NCBI RefSeq assembly: GCF_028473745.1
Contig: NZ_CP101137.1
Span: 6,324,001 to 6,388,000, forward strand
Direction of reading: 5' to 3'
Source of the DNA: Streptomyces sp. M92
Lineage (GTDB): Bacteria; Actinomycetota; Actinomycetes; Streptomycetales; Streptomycetaceae
DNA: 64,000 nucleotides
Shown here: positions 24,950 through 32,759 of the stretch, one piece after another
Position numbering within the stretch: position 1 is the first letter of the stretch
How the letters are laid out: the number at the start of each line of letters is the position of its first letter
Notes under the pieces: model-generated
Databases searched by the model: none
What the model was told of the DNA's origin: nothing
Seen by the model: the letters and a program-made list of their open reading frames with translations, nothing else
Program-made: the position numbers and the translations under genes

Positions 24950-25038
24950 GCCCCACGCGGCACACGCGGATGACGGAACATCCGGCGCGTCCACGGCGTT
25001 GAGGAGGGCGGGAGCCGGAGAAGGCGCCCGCCTCTCCG

Positions 25039-25063
25039 CCGTACCACGGCTTCCGTGGTACGG
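25039..25063. promoter_or_regulatory. Perfect 11-bp hairpin upstream of the Rho paralogue
   Basis: CCGTACCACGG, loop CTT, CCGTGGTACGG. It may terminate the SnoaL-like transcript, or act as an attenuator in the rho leader. There is no U-tract after it. Confidence 0.55.
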
Positions 25064-25311
25064 TGCGTAAAGCACTTGTGTACGCCCGGTCCCGGGCGCC
25101 GGTGCCTGTTTCTCCCTCGGTTCGCCGACCCGCCCGTCCAGTCGACCGGCGCGTCGGCTTCCCAGCACAACCTCGTGAGCGGACGTCTCGTACCGCTGTG
25201 TCCGAGGTGCTGTTCCCGCCGTCCGGAGGAGTGTCGTCCGACCCCTCGCGCGGCCTCTCACCCCTTCCTTCCGCATCTTCCGTGCCCGCGTCCTCGAAAG
25301 GACCGACCACC
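25064..25311 (+). promoter_or_regulatory. C-rich leader of the Rho paralogue (candidate rut region)
   Basis: The 248 bases before the Rho ATG are pyrimidine-rich with few guanines in places; in 25254-25295 there are 23 C and 5 G among 42 bases. That is the composition Rho prefers for loading, so autoregulation by premature termination is plausible. An in-frame open stretch runs back to 25063, but it has no ribosome binding site and low-complexity sequence, so I treat it as non-coding. Confidence 0.4.
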
Positions 25312-26451
25312 ATGACCACCACACTCGAACACCCCCCTGCATGTCAGTCCCCGGCCGAGACCGTGAGCGGTGTCCTCGACATCGACGCGGGCGGCAAGGG
25401 ACATCTGCGAGGCCCGAGCCTGCAGCCCGAGCCGGCCGACCTGTCCGTCTCCCCCGCGCTGATCCGCCGTCACGGCCTGCGCAAGGGCGACTTGGTCGAG
25501 GGCGTGCGCGGCGACCGCCGCGCCCTGTCCGACGTCGTCCGGGTGGGCGGCCGCGCCCCCGACCGGCAGGGCGGCCGGCGCCGCTTCGGCGACCTGACGC
25601 CGCTGCACCCGCACACGCGGCTGCGGCTCGAACACCCGGCGGCCGGAGCGACCGGGCGCCTCGTCGACCTGCTCGCCCCGGTGGGCAAGGGGCAGCGCGG
25701 CCTGATCGTGGCCCCGCCGAAGACCGGCAAGACCGTCCTCCTCCAGCAGATCGCCGCCGCGGTCGCCGGCAACCATCCCGGCTCCCGCCTCATGGTGGTG
25801 CTCCTGGACGAGCGCCCCGAGGAAGTCACCGACATGCGCCGGGCCGTGCGGGGCGAGGTGTACGCCTCGACCTTCGACCGCGGCGCCAAGCAGCACATCG
25901 CGCTCGCCGACCTCGTGATCGAGCGGGCCAAGCGGCTGGTCGAGGCCGGCGAGGACGTCGTCGTCCTCCTGGACTCCCTCACCCGGCTGTGCAGGGCGCA
26001 CAACAACGCCGCCTCCTCCGGCGGCCGCACCCTCAGCGGCGGGGTCGACGCCGGTGCGCTGCTCGGGCCCAAGCGGTTCTTCGGCGCCGCCCGGCAGGTC
26101 GAGGAGGGCGGCTCGCTCACCATCCTCGCCACCGCCCTGGTGGAGACCGGCTCGCGCGCCGACGACTTCTACTTCGAGGAGCTCAAGAGCACCGGCAACA
26201 TGGAGCTGCGGCTCAGCCGCGAGCTCGCCGCCCGGCGCGTCTTCCCCGCCGTGGACCTGACCGGTTCCGGCACCCGCCGCGAGGAACTGCTGCTGTCCCC
26301 CGCGGAGTCGGCCGCCGTGACCGGGCTGCGGCGGGCCCTGCGGACCCGGGACGGGCAGTCCGGTCTGGAGACGCTGCTGGAGCGGATGCGCCGGACCCCG
26401 GACAACGCGACGTTCCTGCGCACCGTCCAGCCGACGCTGCCCGCCGACTGA
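25312..26451 (+). CDS. Short transcription termination factor Rho paralogue
   Basis: 379 residues. Ring-shaped RNA-dependent ATPase that ends transcription. A compact RNA-binding domain (about 15-80) lacks the long basic Asn/Arg-rich insertion of the main actinobacterial Rho, which is near 670 residues. The ATPase core is complete: P-loop APPKTGKTV, LLDERPEEVTDM, Walker B VVVLLDSLTRL, Q-loop SGGVDAGALLGPKRFFGAAR, and the arginine finger region VETGSRADDF. AAAGGA precedes the ATG. A second Rho gene should exist elsewhere in the genome. Whether this one forms its own hexamer or mixes with the main Rho is unknown. Confidence 0.88.
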   Translation: MTTTLEHPPACQSPAETVSGVLDIDAGGKGHLRGPSLQPEPADLSVSPALIRRHGLRKGDLVEGVRGDRRALSDVVRVGGRAPDRQGGRRRFGDLTPLHPHTRLRLEHPAAGATGRLVDLLAPVGKGQRGLIVAPPKTGKTVLLQQIAAAVAGNHPGSRLMVVLLDERPEEVTDMRRAVRGEVYASTFDRGAKQHIALADLVIERAKRLVEAGEDVVVLLDSLTRLCRAHNNAASSGGRTLSGGVDAGALLGPKRFFGAARQVEEGGSLTILATALVETGSRADDFYFEELKSTGNMELRLSRELAARRVFPAVDLTGSGTRREELLLSPAESAAVTGLRRALRTRDGQSGLETLLERMRRTPDNATFLRTVQPTLPAD

Positions 26452-26549
26452 CGTCCGCCGTCGCTCCCCGCTACGGCATCCGGGTGCTTGCGGGTACGAC
26501 CCGGCCCGGGCAGCGTGGCGGTCCGGGGGGCCGTTCCTACGTTTGCGGT

Positions 26550-27731
26550 ATGACTATCGGATTCTCATCCCGGGCGGTTCGCGCCACCTGTGTGCTCTGC
26601 GCGGCCGGGCTGCTGACGCTCATGCCCGCCGCCGCGGCCGCCCGCGCGGAACGGCCGGACCCCGGTCCGCCCGGCGGACCACGGGCCGCGGCGCCCGGGC
26701 AGGCGCTCCTGTACCGCTCCGGTACCCAGGTCCGGCCCCTGCGGGGCGCACCCGAGGTCCCCGATGTCTCCGCGCTGTCCTGGGTGGTGGCCGACGCCGG
26801 CACCGGCGAGGTGCTGGCCGCGCACGACGCGCATCGCAAGCTGCCGCCGGCCAGTACCCTCAAGACCCTGTTCGCCCTCACGGTGCTGCCGGTCCTGCCG
26901 GGCGGCATCCGCCACGAGGTGAATGCGGACGAACTGTCCGGCATCGGCCCCGGAAGCAGCCTGGTGGGTGTCGTGGAAGGACGTACGTACCGGGTCTCCG
27001 ACCTGTGGAACGGCGTCTTCCTGAACTCCGGCAACGACGCGGTCCACGTCCTCGCCTCGCTCACCGGCGGCTGGCGCGCCACGGCCGCCCGCATGCAGGC
27101 GGAGGCCCGGGCCCTGGGCGCTCGTGACACCCACGTGCGCTCCCCCGACGGCTACGACGCGCCGGGACAGGTGTCGTCGGCGTACGACCTCGCGGTCTTC
27201 GGCCGGGCGGGCCTCAGGAACCCGGACTTCGCCCGGTACTGCAAGAAGATCGACGCGATGTTCCCCGGCCGCGACGGGGACTCGTACGGGATCATGAACA
27301 CCAACCGGCTGCTCACCGGGGCGGACGGCGTGGAGCCGTACCCGGGGCTGATCGGCATCAAGAACGGCTACACCAGCAACGCCGGCAACACCCTCATCGC
27401 GGCGGCCCGCCGCGACGGACGGACCCTGGTGGTGACCGTGATGAACCCGCAGGAGGGCGGCGGCCACGCCGTGTACGAGGAGGCCCGCGCCCTGCTCGAC
27501 TGGGGATTCGAGGCGGACGGCCGCGTCGACCCGGTGGGATCGCTGGCGCCCGCTTCCGCCCGCCCCCGGCCGGGCCCCGGGGCCGTACCGGCGTCGGTCA
27601 CGACGGCCCGGCCGGCCCCGGACGACGCGGGCTGGGCGGAGACCGGTGCGATCGTGGGCGTCGCCGGACTCGGCGCGGGCGCCATGGCACTGGCCCTGCG
27701 GCTCAAGCTGGTCCGGGTGGAGAAGGACTGA
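26550..27731 (+). CDS. D-alanyl-D-alanine carboxypeptidase (DacA/DacC-type, PBP5 family)
   Basis: 393 residues, a low-molecular-weight penicillin-binding protein. A signal peptide (1-32) is followed by the S11 peptidase domain with SxxK in PASTLKTLF, SxN in LNSGNDAVH, and the third motif as KNG in GIKNGYTSNAG instead of KTG. A Pro-rich linker and a C-terminal transmembrane anchor (about 360-382) follow. It trims the terminal D-Ala from peptidoglycan stem peptides. A -10-like TACGTT lies six bases before the ATG with no ribosome binding site, so it may be leaderless. Confidence 0.88.
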   Translation: MTIGFSSRAVRATCVLCAAGLLTLMPAAAAARAERPDPGPPGGPRAAAPGQALLYRSGTQVRPLRGAPEVPDVSALSWVVADAGTGEVLAAHDAHRKLPPASTLKTLFALTVLPVLPGGIRHEVNADELSGIGPGSSLVGVVEGRTYRVSDLWNGVFLNSGNDAVHVLASLTGGWRATAARMQAEARALGARDTHVRSPDGYDAPGQVSSAYDLAVFGRAGLRNPDFARYCKKIDAMFPGRDGDSYGIMNTNRLLTGADGVEPYPGLIGIKNGYTSNAGNTLIAAARRDGRTLVVTVMNPQEGGGHAVYEEARALLDWGFEADGRVDPVGSLAPASARPRPGPGAVPASVTTARPAPDDAGWAETGAIVGVAGLGAGAMALALRLKLVRVEKD

Positions 27732-27753
27732 CCGCCCCGCCCCGGCCCCCGCC

Positions 27754-28677
27754 TCAGAAGACCGAGAGGCCGGTCAGCGTCGTGAAGCGGTCCAGGGCGG
27801 CGACCCCGGCCACCGAGTTGCCCCGCTCGTCCAGGCCGGGGCTCCACACGCACAGCGTGCAGCGGCCGGGCACCACCGCGATGATGCCGCCGCCGACCCC
27901 GCTCTTGCCCGGCAGACCCACCCGGTAGGCGAAGTCACCGGCCGCGTCGTACGTGCCGCAGGTCAGCATCACCGCGTTGACCTGCTTGGCCTGACTGCGG
28001 CTCAGCAGCCGGGTGCCGTCGGCACGGATGCCGTGCCGGGCCAGGAAACCGGTCGCCAGGGCGAGGTCGGCGCAGGAGGCGGCCACGGAACACTGCCGGA
28101 AGTACTGCTCCAGCAGGACCGGCACCGGGTTGTCGATGTTGCCGTACGACGCCATGAAGTGGCCGAGGGCGGCGTTCCGGTCACCGTGCGCGGTCTCGGA
28201 GGCGGCGACCTCCTCGTCGTGGGTCAGGTCCGGGTTGCCGCTCTCCGCGCGCAGGAAGGCGAGCAGTTCGCCCGCCGCGTCGCCGGTGCGGGTGTGCAGG
28301 CGGTCGGTGACGACGAGGGCGCCGGCGTTGATGAACGGGTTGCGGGGGATGCCGTTCTCGTACTCCAGCTGCACCAGGGAGTTGAACGGGTTGCCGGACG
28401 GCTCGCGGCCCACGTGCTCCCAGAGGGCGTCGCCCTCGCGGGACAGGTCGAGGGCGAGGGTGAACACCTTGGTGATGGACTGCGTGGAGAAGGGTTCGCG
28501 CCAGTCCCCCACTCCATACACCGTGCCGTCCGGCTCGGCGACGGCCATGCCGAAGCGGCGCGGGTCGCAGGCGGCCAGCGCCGGGATGTAGTCCGCGGGC
28601 CGGCCGCTGCCCGGGGTCCGCTCGATCTCCTCGGCGATGCGTTCCAGGACCGGCAGGAAGGTCGTCGGCGTACTCAT
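27754..28677 (-). CDS. glsA: Glutaminase A
   Basis: Hydrolyses L-glutamine to glutamate and ammonia. It has 307 residues, the usual length. The nucleophile Ser is in FSTQSITKVF (SxxK), with conserved NPFNSLVQLEYENGIPRNPFI in two parts, NAGAL, and SGVGGGI near the C-terminus. The ATG at 28677 is chosen because family members begin close to the LPVLERI segment; upstream in-frame ATGs at 28686 and 28755 have no ribosome binding site. It is divergent from the desaturase. Confidence 0.92.
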   Translation of the reverse strand: MSTPTTFLPVLERIAEEIERTPGSGRPADYIPALAACDPRRFGMAVAEPDGTVYGVGDWREPFSTQSITKVFTLALDLSREGDALWEHVGREPSGNPFNSLVQLEYENGIPRNPFINAGALVVTDRLHTRTGDAAGELLAFLRAESGNPDLTHDEEVAASETAHGDRNAALGHFMASYGNIDNPVPVLLEQYFRQCSVAASCADLALATGFLARHGIRADGTRLLSRSQAKQVNAVMLTCGTYDAAGDFAYRVGLPGKSGVGGGIIAVVPGRCTLCVWSPGLDERGNSVAGVAALDRFTTLTGLSVF

Positions 28678-28816
28678 GATCGCCATTGTCCACGCGGGCG
28701 CGTCCCGGCGCGCAGCGGCGGGGAGGAACCCCAGGTCGGGGGTGGGGCTGGCCACACCCCGGGCTCGGGTGCCAACGCCATTCTGCGACCGGACGGCCGT
28801 TCACATACTGAAGTAC

Positions 28817-29875
28817 ATGGTCAATTCAACGGTGCTCGTCGAGAGCACGCCCCCGCGTGGACAGGAAAAGGGACGCGAGAAGGGGAGCGACTTTTCCGAA
28901 CTCAACCGGCGTATGGCCGACGCGGGGCTGCTGCGGCGCCGCCCGCTGTATTACACGGTCCGTTTCGGTCTGGTCGCCCTGGCGCTCGCGGGCGGTGTCG
29001 CCGCCTTCCTCCTGCTGGGGGACAGCTGGAGCCAGCTGTTCGTGGCGGTGGGGATGGCCGTCGTCTTCGGCCAGCTCGGACTGGCCGCCCACGACCTCGC
29101 CCACCGGCAGGTCTTCACCCGCCGGCGCCCCAGCGAGACCGGCGGACTGCTGGTGGCCAACCTGCTGCTGGGCATGAGCTACGGCTGGTGGATGAACAAG
29201 CACACCCGCCACCACGCCAACCCCAACCACGAGGAGAAGGACCCGGACGTCGCGCCCGACATCCTGGTCTGGTCCCGGGGCCAGGCGAGCCGGGCCGAGG
29301 GGATCCCGCGCTTCATCGGGAAGCACCAGGCCGCGCTGTTCTTCCCACTGCTGACGCTGGAGGGGCTCAACCTCAGCTTCAACAGTTTCAAGGCACTGCG
29401 CAGCCCGTCCATGAAACGGCCGGTCCTCGAGGGAACGCTGCTCGTCGCCCACTTCGTCCTCTACTTCGGCGGCCTGTTCACGGTCCTCTCCCCCGGCAAG
29501 GCGCTCGCCTTCGTCGCCGTGCACCAGGGCCTGTTCGGGATCTACCTGGGCTCGGTCTTCGCCCCCAACCACAAGGGCATGCCGATGATCGAGGAGGGCA
29601 CGCGGCTCGACTTCCTGCGCCGCCAGGTCCTCACCTCCCGCAACGTACGCGGGGGATTCCTCGTCGACGCGTTCATGGGCGGCCTCAACTACCAGATCGA
29701 GCACCACCTCTTCCCCAGCATGCCGACCCCGGCTCTCGGCAGGGCTCAGGTCATCACCGAGCGGTACTGCGCCGAACTGGGCGTCCCGTACCACCAGACG
29801 GGGCTGCTGGCCTCGCACCGGGAGGCGCTGCGCCACATGAGGAGCGTCGGGGAGCCGCTGCGCAACGCCCGCTGA
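28817..29875 (+). CDS. Fatty acid desaturase, acyl-CoA/acyl-lipid type
   Basis: 352 residues, an integral membrane di-iron enzyme. The three His boxes are HDLAHRQ (about 91-97), HTRHHANPNH (about 128-137) and QIEHHLFPS (about 294-302). The QxEHH box suggests a front-end or delta-type desaturase, although no cytochrome b5 domain is fused. Four hydrophobic segments are visible. CATACT lies seven bases before the ATG with no ribosome binding site, so it may be leaderless. A ferredoxin or flavin reductase partner is not next to it. Confidence 0.9.
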   Translation: MVNSTVLVESTPPRGQEKGREKGSDFSELNRRMADAGLLRRRPLYYTVRFGLVALALAGGVAAFLLLGDSWSQLFVAVGMAVVFGQLGLAAHDLAHRQVFTRRRPSETGGLLVANLLLGMSYGWWMNKHTRHHANPNHEEKDPDVAPDILVWSRGQASRAEGIPRFIGKHQAALFFPLLTLEGLNLSFNSFKALRSPSMKRPVLEGTLLVAHFVLYFGGLFTVLSPGKALAFVAVHQGLFGIYLGSVFAPNHKGMPMIEEGTRLDFLRRQVLTSRNVRGGFLVDAFMGGLNYQIEHHLFPSMPTPALGRAQVITERYCAELGVPYHQTGLLASHREALRHMRSVGEPLRNAR

Positions 29876-29905
29876 GCACCCGTGCGGTGTCCCGGCGTGC
29901 CGCGG

Positions 29906-30742
29906 TCAGCTCTGCAGTACGCCGGTGCCGAGCAGCCCGAACAGCAGCAGGCCGACCGCGATCCGGTAGATCACGAACGCGTTGAAGGAGTGCTTGGCGA
30001 CGAACCTCAGCAGCCAGGCGATGGAGGCGTAGGCCACCACGAAGGAGACGAGGGTGCCGACCGCCAGGGGCGCGGCGCCCGTCCCGGCGCCGAGGGCGTC
30101 CTTCAGTTCGTAGAGACCGGCGCCGGTCAGGGCGGGGATGCCGAGGAAGAAGGAGAGCCGGGTGGCGGCCACCCGGTCCAGGTCGAGCATCAGGGCGGTG
30201 GACATGGTGGCGCCGGAGCGGGAGAAGCCGGGGAAGAGTAGAGCGAGGATCTGGGAGCTGCCGACCAGCATCGCGTCCTTGAAGGACGTGTCGTCCTCCC
30301 CCCGCTTGTGCCGGCCGGTCCGGTCGGCCACCCACATCACGCCGCTGCCGACGATCAGCGAGCCGGCGACCACCCACAACGAGGCCAGCGGCCCCTTGAT
30401 CAGCGGCTTGGCGGCCAGTCCCACCAGCACGATCGGGATCGTCGCCGCGATGACCCACCAGGCGAACCTGTAGTCGTGGTGGTAGCGCTCCTCCCGGTCG
30501 GTCAGCCCGCGCAGCCAGGCGGAGACGATCCGCGCGATGTCCCTGCGGAAGTAGACGAGGACGGCGGCGATGGCGCCGACCTGGATGACCGCCGAGAATC
30601 CGATGACGGCGTCGTCGTCGACGGGGATGCCCATCAGCCCCTCGGCGATCTTGAGGTGGCCGGTCGAGGAGACCGGGAGGAACTCGGTCACCCCCTCGAC
30701 GGCTCCGAGGACGACGGCCTGACCGATGCTGATGGCGCTCAT
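29906..30742 (-). CDS. uppP: Undecaprenyl-diphosphatase UppP (BacA)
   Basis: 278 residues. Recycles undecaprenyl diphosphate to the monophosphate lipid carrier for cell-wall synthesis and gives bacitracin tolerance. The signature motifs are VEGVTEFLPVSSTGHL (E and S residues at the active site) and PGFSRSGATM. About eight membrane segments. Start chosen as 30742 because AGGA is ten bases away; an ATG at 30751 has only one base of spacing. Confidence 0.95.
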   Translation of the reverse strand: MSAISIGQAVVLGAVEGVTEFLPVSSTGHLKIAEGLMGIPVDDDAVIGFSAVIQVGAIAAVLVYFRRDIARIVSAWLRGLTDREERYHHDYRFAWWVIAATIPIVLVGLAAKPLIKGPLASLWVVAGSLIVGSGVMWVADRTGRHKRGEDDTSFKDAMLVGSSQILALLFPGFSRSGATMSTALMLDLDRVAATRLSFFLGIPALTGAGLYELKDALGAGTGAAPLAVGTLVSFVVAYASIAWLLRFVAKHSFNAFVIYRIAVGLLLFGLLGTGVLQS

Positions 30743-30825
30743 GGCATCCATGTCCTACTACAAGCGGTGAGCGGCTCCCGGTCACCGCCGGAGCGCGTCG
30801 GCCTCCGTCACCCCCGCGAGCGCCG

Positions 30826-31113
30826 CTACCAGCCCTTCTCGAACATCCGCGCCACCTCGGCGACGCGCACCTCGTCCCGCCGGTAGTACGTCCGCCGGCG
30901 GACGCGGGTGGCGCGGAGCAGCCCGAGCCGCGCGAGGAGTTCGAGGTGGGTGACGGCCACCCGGCGGGACACGCCGAGCTTGGCGCCGACCAGTTCCGCG
31001 CGGACGCCGTGGGCGACGACGTCCTCGTGGTGCCGCGGCGGGAAGTGGGCGGCCGGGGCCGAGAGCCATTCCAGGATGGCGAGGCGCGTACCGCGCACGG
31101 GGGTCCTGAGCAT
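30826..31113 (-). CDS. ArsR-type winged-helix regulator, no metal site seen
   Basis: 95 residues. ATG behind GGGAGGGCGAG. A single winged-helix domain: LVGAKLGVSRRVAVTHLELLARLGLL is the helix-turn-helix, and ATRVRRRTYYRRDE the wing. It resembles ArsR or Lrp-type helix-turn-helix proteins, but the metal-binding ELCVC motif is absent. The ligand is unknown. It lies 84 bp upstream of uppP on the same strand, so possible co-transcription. Confidence 0.75.
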   Translation of the reverse strand: MLRTPVRGTRLAILEWLSAPAAHFPPRHHEDVVAHGVRAELVGAKLGVSRRVAVTHLELLARLGLLRATRVRRRTYYRRDEVRVAEVARMFEKGW

Positions 31114-31239
31114 CTCGCCCTCCCTGGTTCCGGGCCCGCCCGTACCGTGTCCTCCCACTGTCCCGCAGCAGGTGCCCCGTTGTCCGGGACTCCGGCACCT
31201 TGCCCCACCGGCTCCCGTTTGCGCGCGCACTGGTTGCAC

Positions 31240-31265
31240 GGGAAACGAACCGTGGCTCCGGTGTT
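31240..31265 (+). promoter_or_regulatory. ECF-sigma-type promoter candidate before marR
   Basis: GGGAAA (31240-31245), 17 bases, then GTT (31263-31265), close to the SigR consensus GGGAAT-N18-GTT and other ECF promoters. Overlapping TACCGT (31265-31270) could serve as a normal -10, six bases before the ATG. Confidence 0.35.
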
Positions 31266-31276
31266 ACCGTGCAGAC

Positions 31277-31684
31277 ATGGCAGCCAGAACGGCCGGTGCG
31301 CGGCTCGGGGAACGGTGGCGGGAGATCCTCACGGTGCACGCGCGCACGTTGTGCGAGATCGACCGCGTGCTGCACCCGCACGGTCTGGGCGCCAGCGACT
31401 TCGAGGTGCTGGACATCCTCGCGGCCGAGGGCCCCGAGGAGGGCTCGCAGTGCCGGGTGCAGAACCTCGTCGGCCACGTCCACCTGAGCCAGAGCGCGCT
31501 GTCCCGTCTCATCGCCAGGCTGGAGAAGGACGGGCTGGTGGTGCGCTCGATGTGCGCGGAGGACCGGCGCGGTGTGTACGTCGCCCTGACCCGCAGGGGC
31601 CGCGACCTGCACGCGGAGGTGCTGCCGCTGCAGCGGGCCGTACTGGCCCGCATGCTCGGCGACGACGCGGGCGCTCCGCTCTAG
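31277..31684 (+). CDS. MarR family regulator with three cysteines
   Basis: 135 residues with a typical MarR fold; RVQNLVGHVHLSQSALSRLI is the recognition region and CAEDRRGVYVALTRRG the wing. Cysteines are at 26, 59 and 93, which is unusual for MarR and recalls thiol-based redox sensors such as OhrR. No ribosome binding site; TACCGT lies six bases before the ATG. An ECF-type promoter overlaps. The target genes are not evident: it is divergent from the ArsR-like gene and convergent with the SseB-like gene. Confidence 0.82.
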   Translation: MAARTAGARLGERWREILTVHARTLCEIDRVLHPHGLGASDFEVLDILAAEGPEEGSQCRVQNLVGHVHLSQSALSRLIARLEKDGLVVRSMCAEDRRGVYVALTRRGRDLHAEVLPLQRAVLARMLGDDAGAPL

Positions 31685-32082
31685 GGACGGGCCAGCAGGG
31701 TGCGTACGCCGTCCGACGTGAGCGTGAGGCGGTGCTCGGAGCCCGCGTCGATGGACAGTGACAGGTCGTCGGCCGGCCACTGCGCGGCGAGGGCGCCCAG
31801 CGGCACCATGCGGTAGCGGGAGACGTACGGCAGCAGGTCCGCCATCTGGAGCTCGGACGTGAAGACCGGCACCACCTGCCGGCCGCCCTGCTGTTCCAGC
31901 ACCGGAAGCGCGAGCATCCCCGGGTCGGCGGCGTCCTGGTCGTTCGCGTCGTCGGGAACGGGGACGAGGACGTCGCTGCTCGCGAGCGTGTCCAGCGCCG
32001 CCGTGTCCTCGGTGTTCTCGGCGAGCGCGTCCAGCGCGCGCTGGGCGGGCGAGACGGAGTTGTCGTTCGCGGGTGTTTCCAT
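31681..32082 (-). CDS. SseB N-terminal domain-like protein
   Basis: 133 residues. It resembles SseB N-terminal domain proteins: LVPVPDDANDQDAADP, then LEQQGGRQVVPVFTS, and DLLPYVSRYRMVPL. These are soluble and often of unknown function in actinobacteria. AGGGAA precedes the ATG. The stop codon overlaps the stop of the convergent marR gene (CTAG shared, 31681-31684). Confidence 0.7.
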   Translation of the reverse strand: METPANDNSVSPAQRALDALAENTEDTAALDTLASSDVLVPVPDDANDQDAADPGMLALPVLEQQGGRQVVPVFTSELQMADLLPYVSRYRMVPLGALAAQWPADDLSLSIDAGSEHRLTLTSDGVRTLLARP

Positions 32083-32298
32083 GACAGTTCCCTGGTCGCG
32101 GCGGTGGGGTTCCCGCCCCGAACGATCGGCGCGGGGGCGGTCCAGCCTCGCGTACCCGATCGCCCAGGCCGCAATCCCGTTCGAGGATTCGCCCCGGAAT
32201 GTGAGGAGTGGGACCCAGGGGGTTACCCGGAGAATCCGAACACCCCCGCGGGCCCCACGGACCCGCAGGGGTCGATCCACGGACCGGGAGAAGACCTC

Positions 32299-32631
32299 AT
32301 GTCCCACAGCACCAGCGCCCGAGAGGTGGCCGACGCCGTCAAGGACGCCGACTTCCCCGCGGGCAAGGACGATCTGATCCGGGCGGCACGCGAGGCGGGC
32401 GCCTCGCAGGACGCCGTCGCCGCGCTGCGCGGCATTCCGTCCGAGAGCTACGCCAATCGCGAGGAGGTGGCCCGGTCGGTGCGCGTGGATCCCGCGTCCG
32501 ACCTCGGCACGTCCCGCGCGCAGCGCGCCGAGCAGGCCCGCGCGGGCGGGAAACCCGGCCAGTCGCAGCACCTGCGTGAGGTGCCGAAGCCGCCGGTGGA
32601 GGAGGAACTGGACCGCGGCCGGGACCGCTGA
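32299..32631 (+). CDS. DUF2795 domain-containing protein
   Basis: 110 residues. The DUF2795 pattern spans about 6-62: AREVADAVKDADFPAGKDDL, then AREAGASQDAVAALRGIPSE and SYANREEVARSV. The C-terminal 45 residues are charged and probably disordered. These small proteins are often stress-induced in actinobacteria; their role is unknown. GGGAG lies upstream of the ATG. Confidence 0.85.
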   Translation: MSHSTSAREVADAVKDADFPAGKDDLIRAAREAGASQDAVAALRGIPSESYANREEVARSVRVDPASDLGTSRAQRAEQARAGGKPGQSQHLREVPKPPVEEELDRGRDR

Positions 32632-32669
32632 CGCCCCGGCCCGGGACGGGAACAGACGGCACCGCGGCC

Positions 32670-32706
32670 TGATCATCTGATCACAGGGAGGCCCACTTGA
32701 TCGATC
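32670..32706. promoter_or_regulatory. GATC-rich operator candidate before gap
   Basis: TGATCA occurs at 32670-32675 and 32678-32683, and TTGATCGATCATAA at 32697-32710, so four GATC cores lie within 36 bases. TTGATC (32697-32702) with TAGCAT (32723-32728) could be a promoter, although the spacer of 20 is long. Confidence 0.35.
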
Positions 32707-32759
32707 ATAAGGGCGATGGGGTTAGCATATGAGCGCCGCCTAGCTCGAAAGATAGAGAC

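Noticed and set aside
25063..25311. N-terminal extension of the Rho paralogue by 83 residues
   Set aside because: Open in frame, but Ser/Pro/Arg-rich, not like a Rho N-terminus and without a ribosome binding site; treated as leader.
32723..32743. ATG-start five-codon mini-ORF before gap
   Set aside because: Short and without a ribosome binding site; most likely chance.
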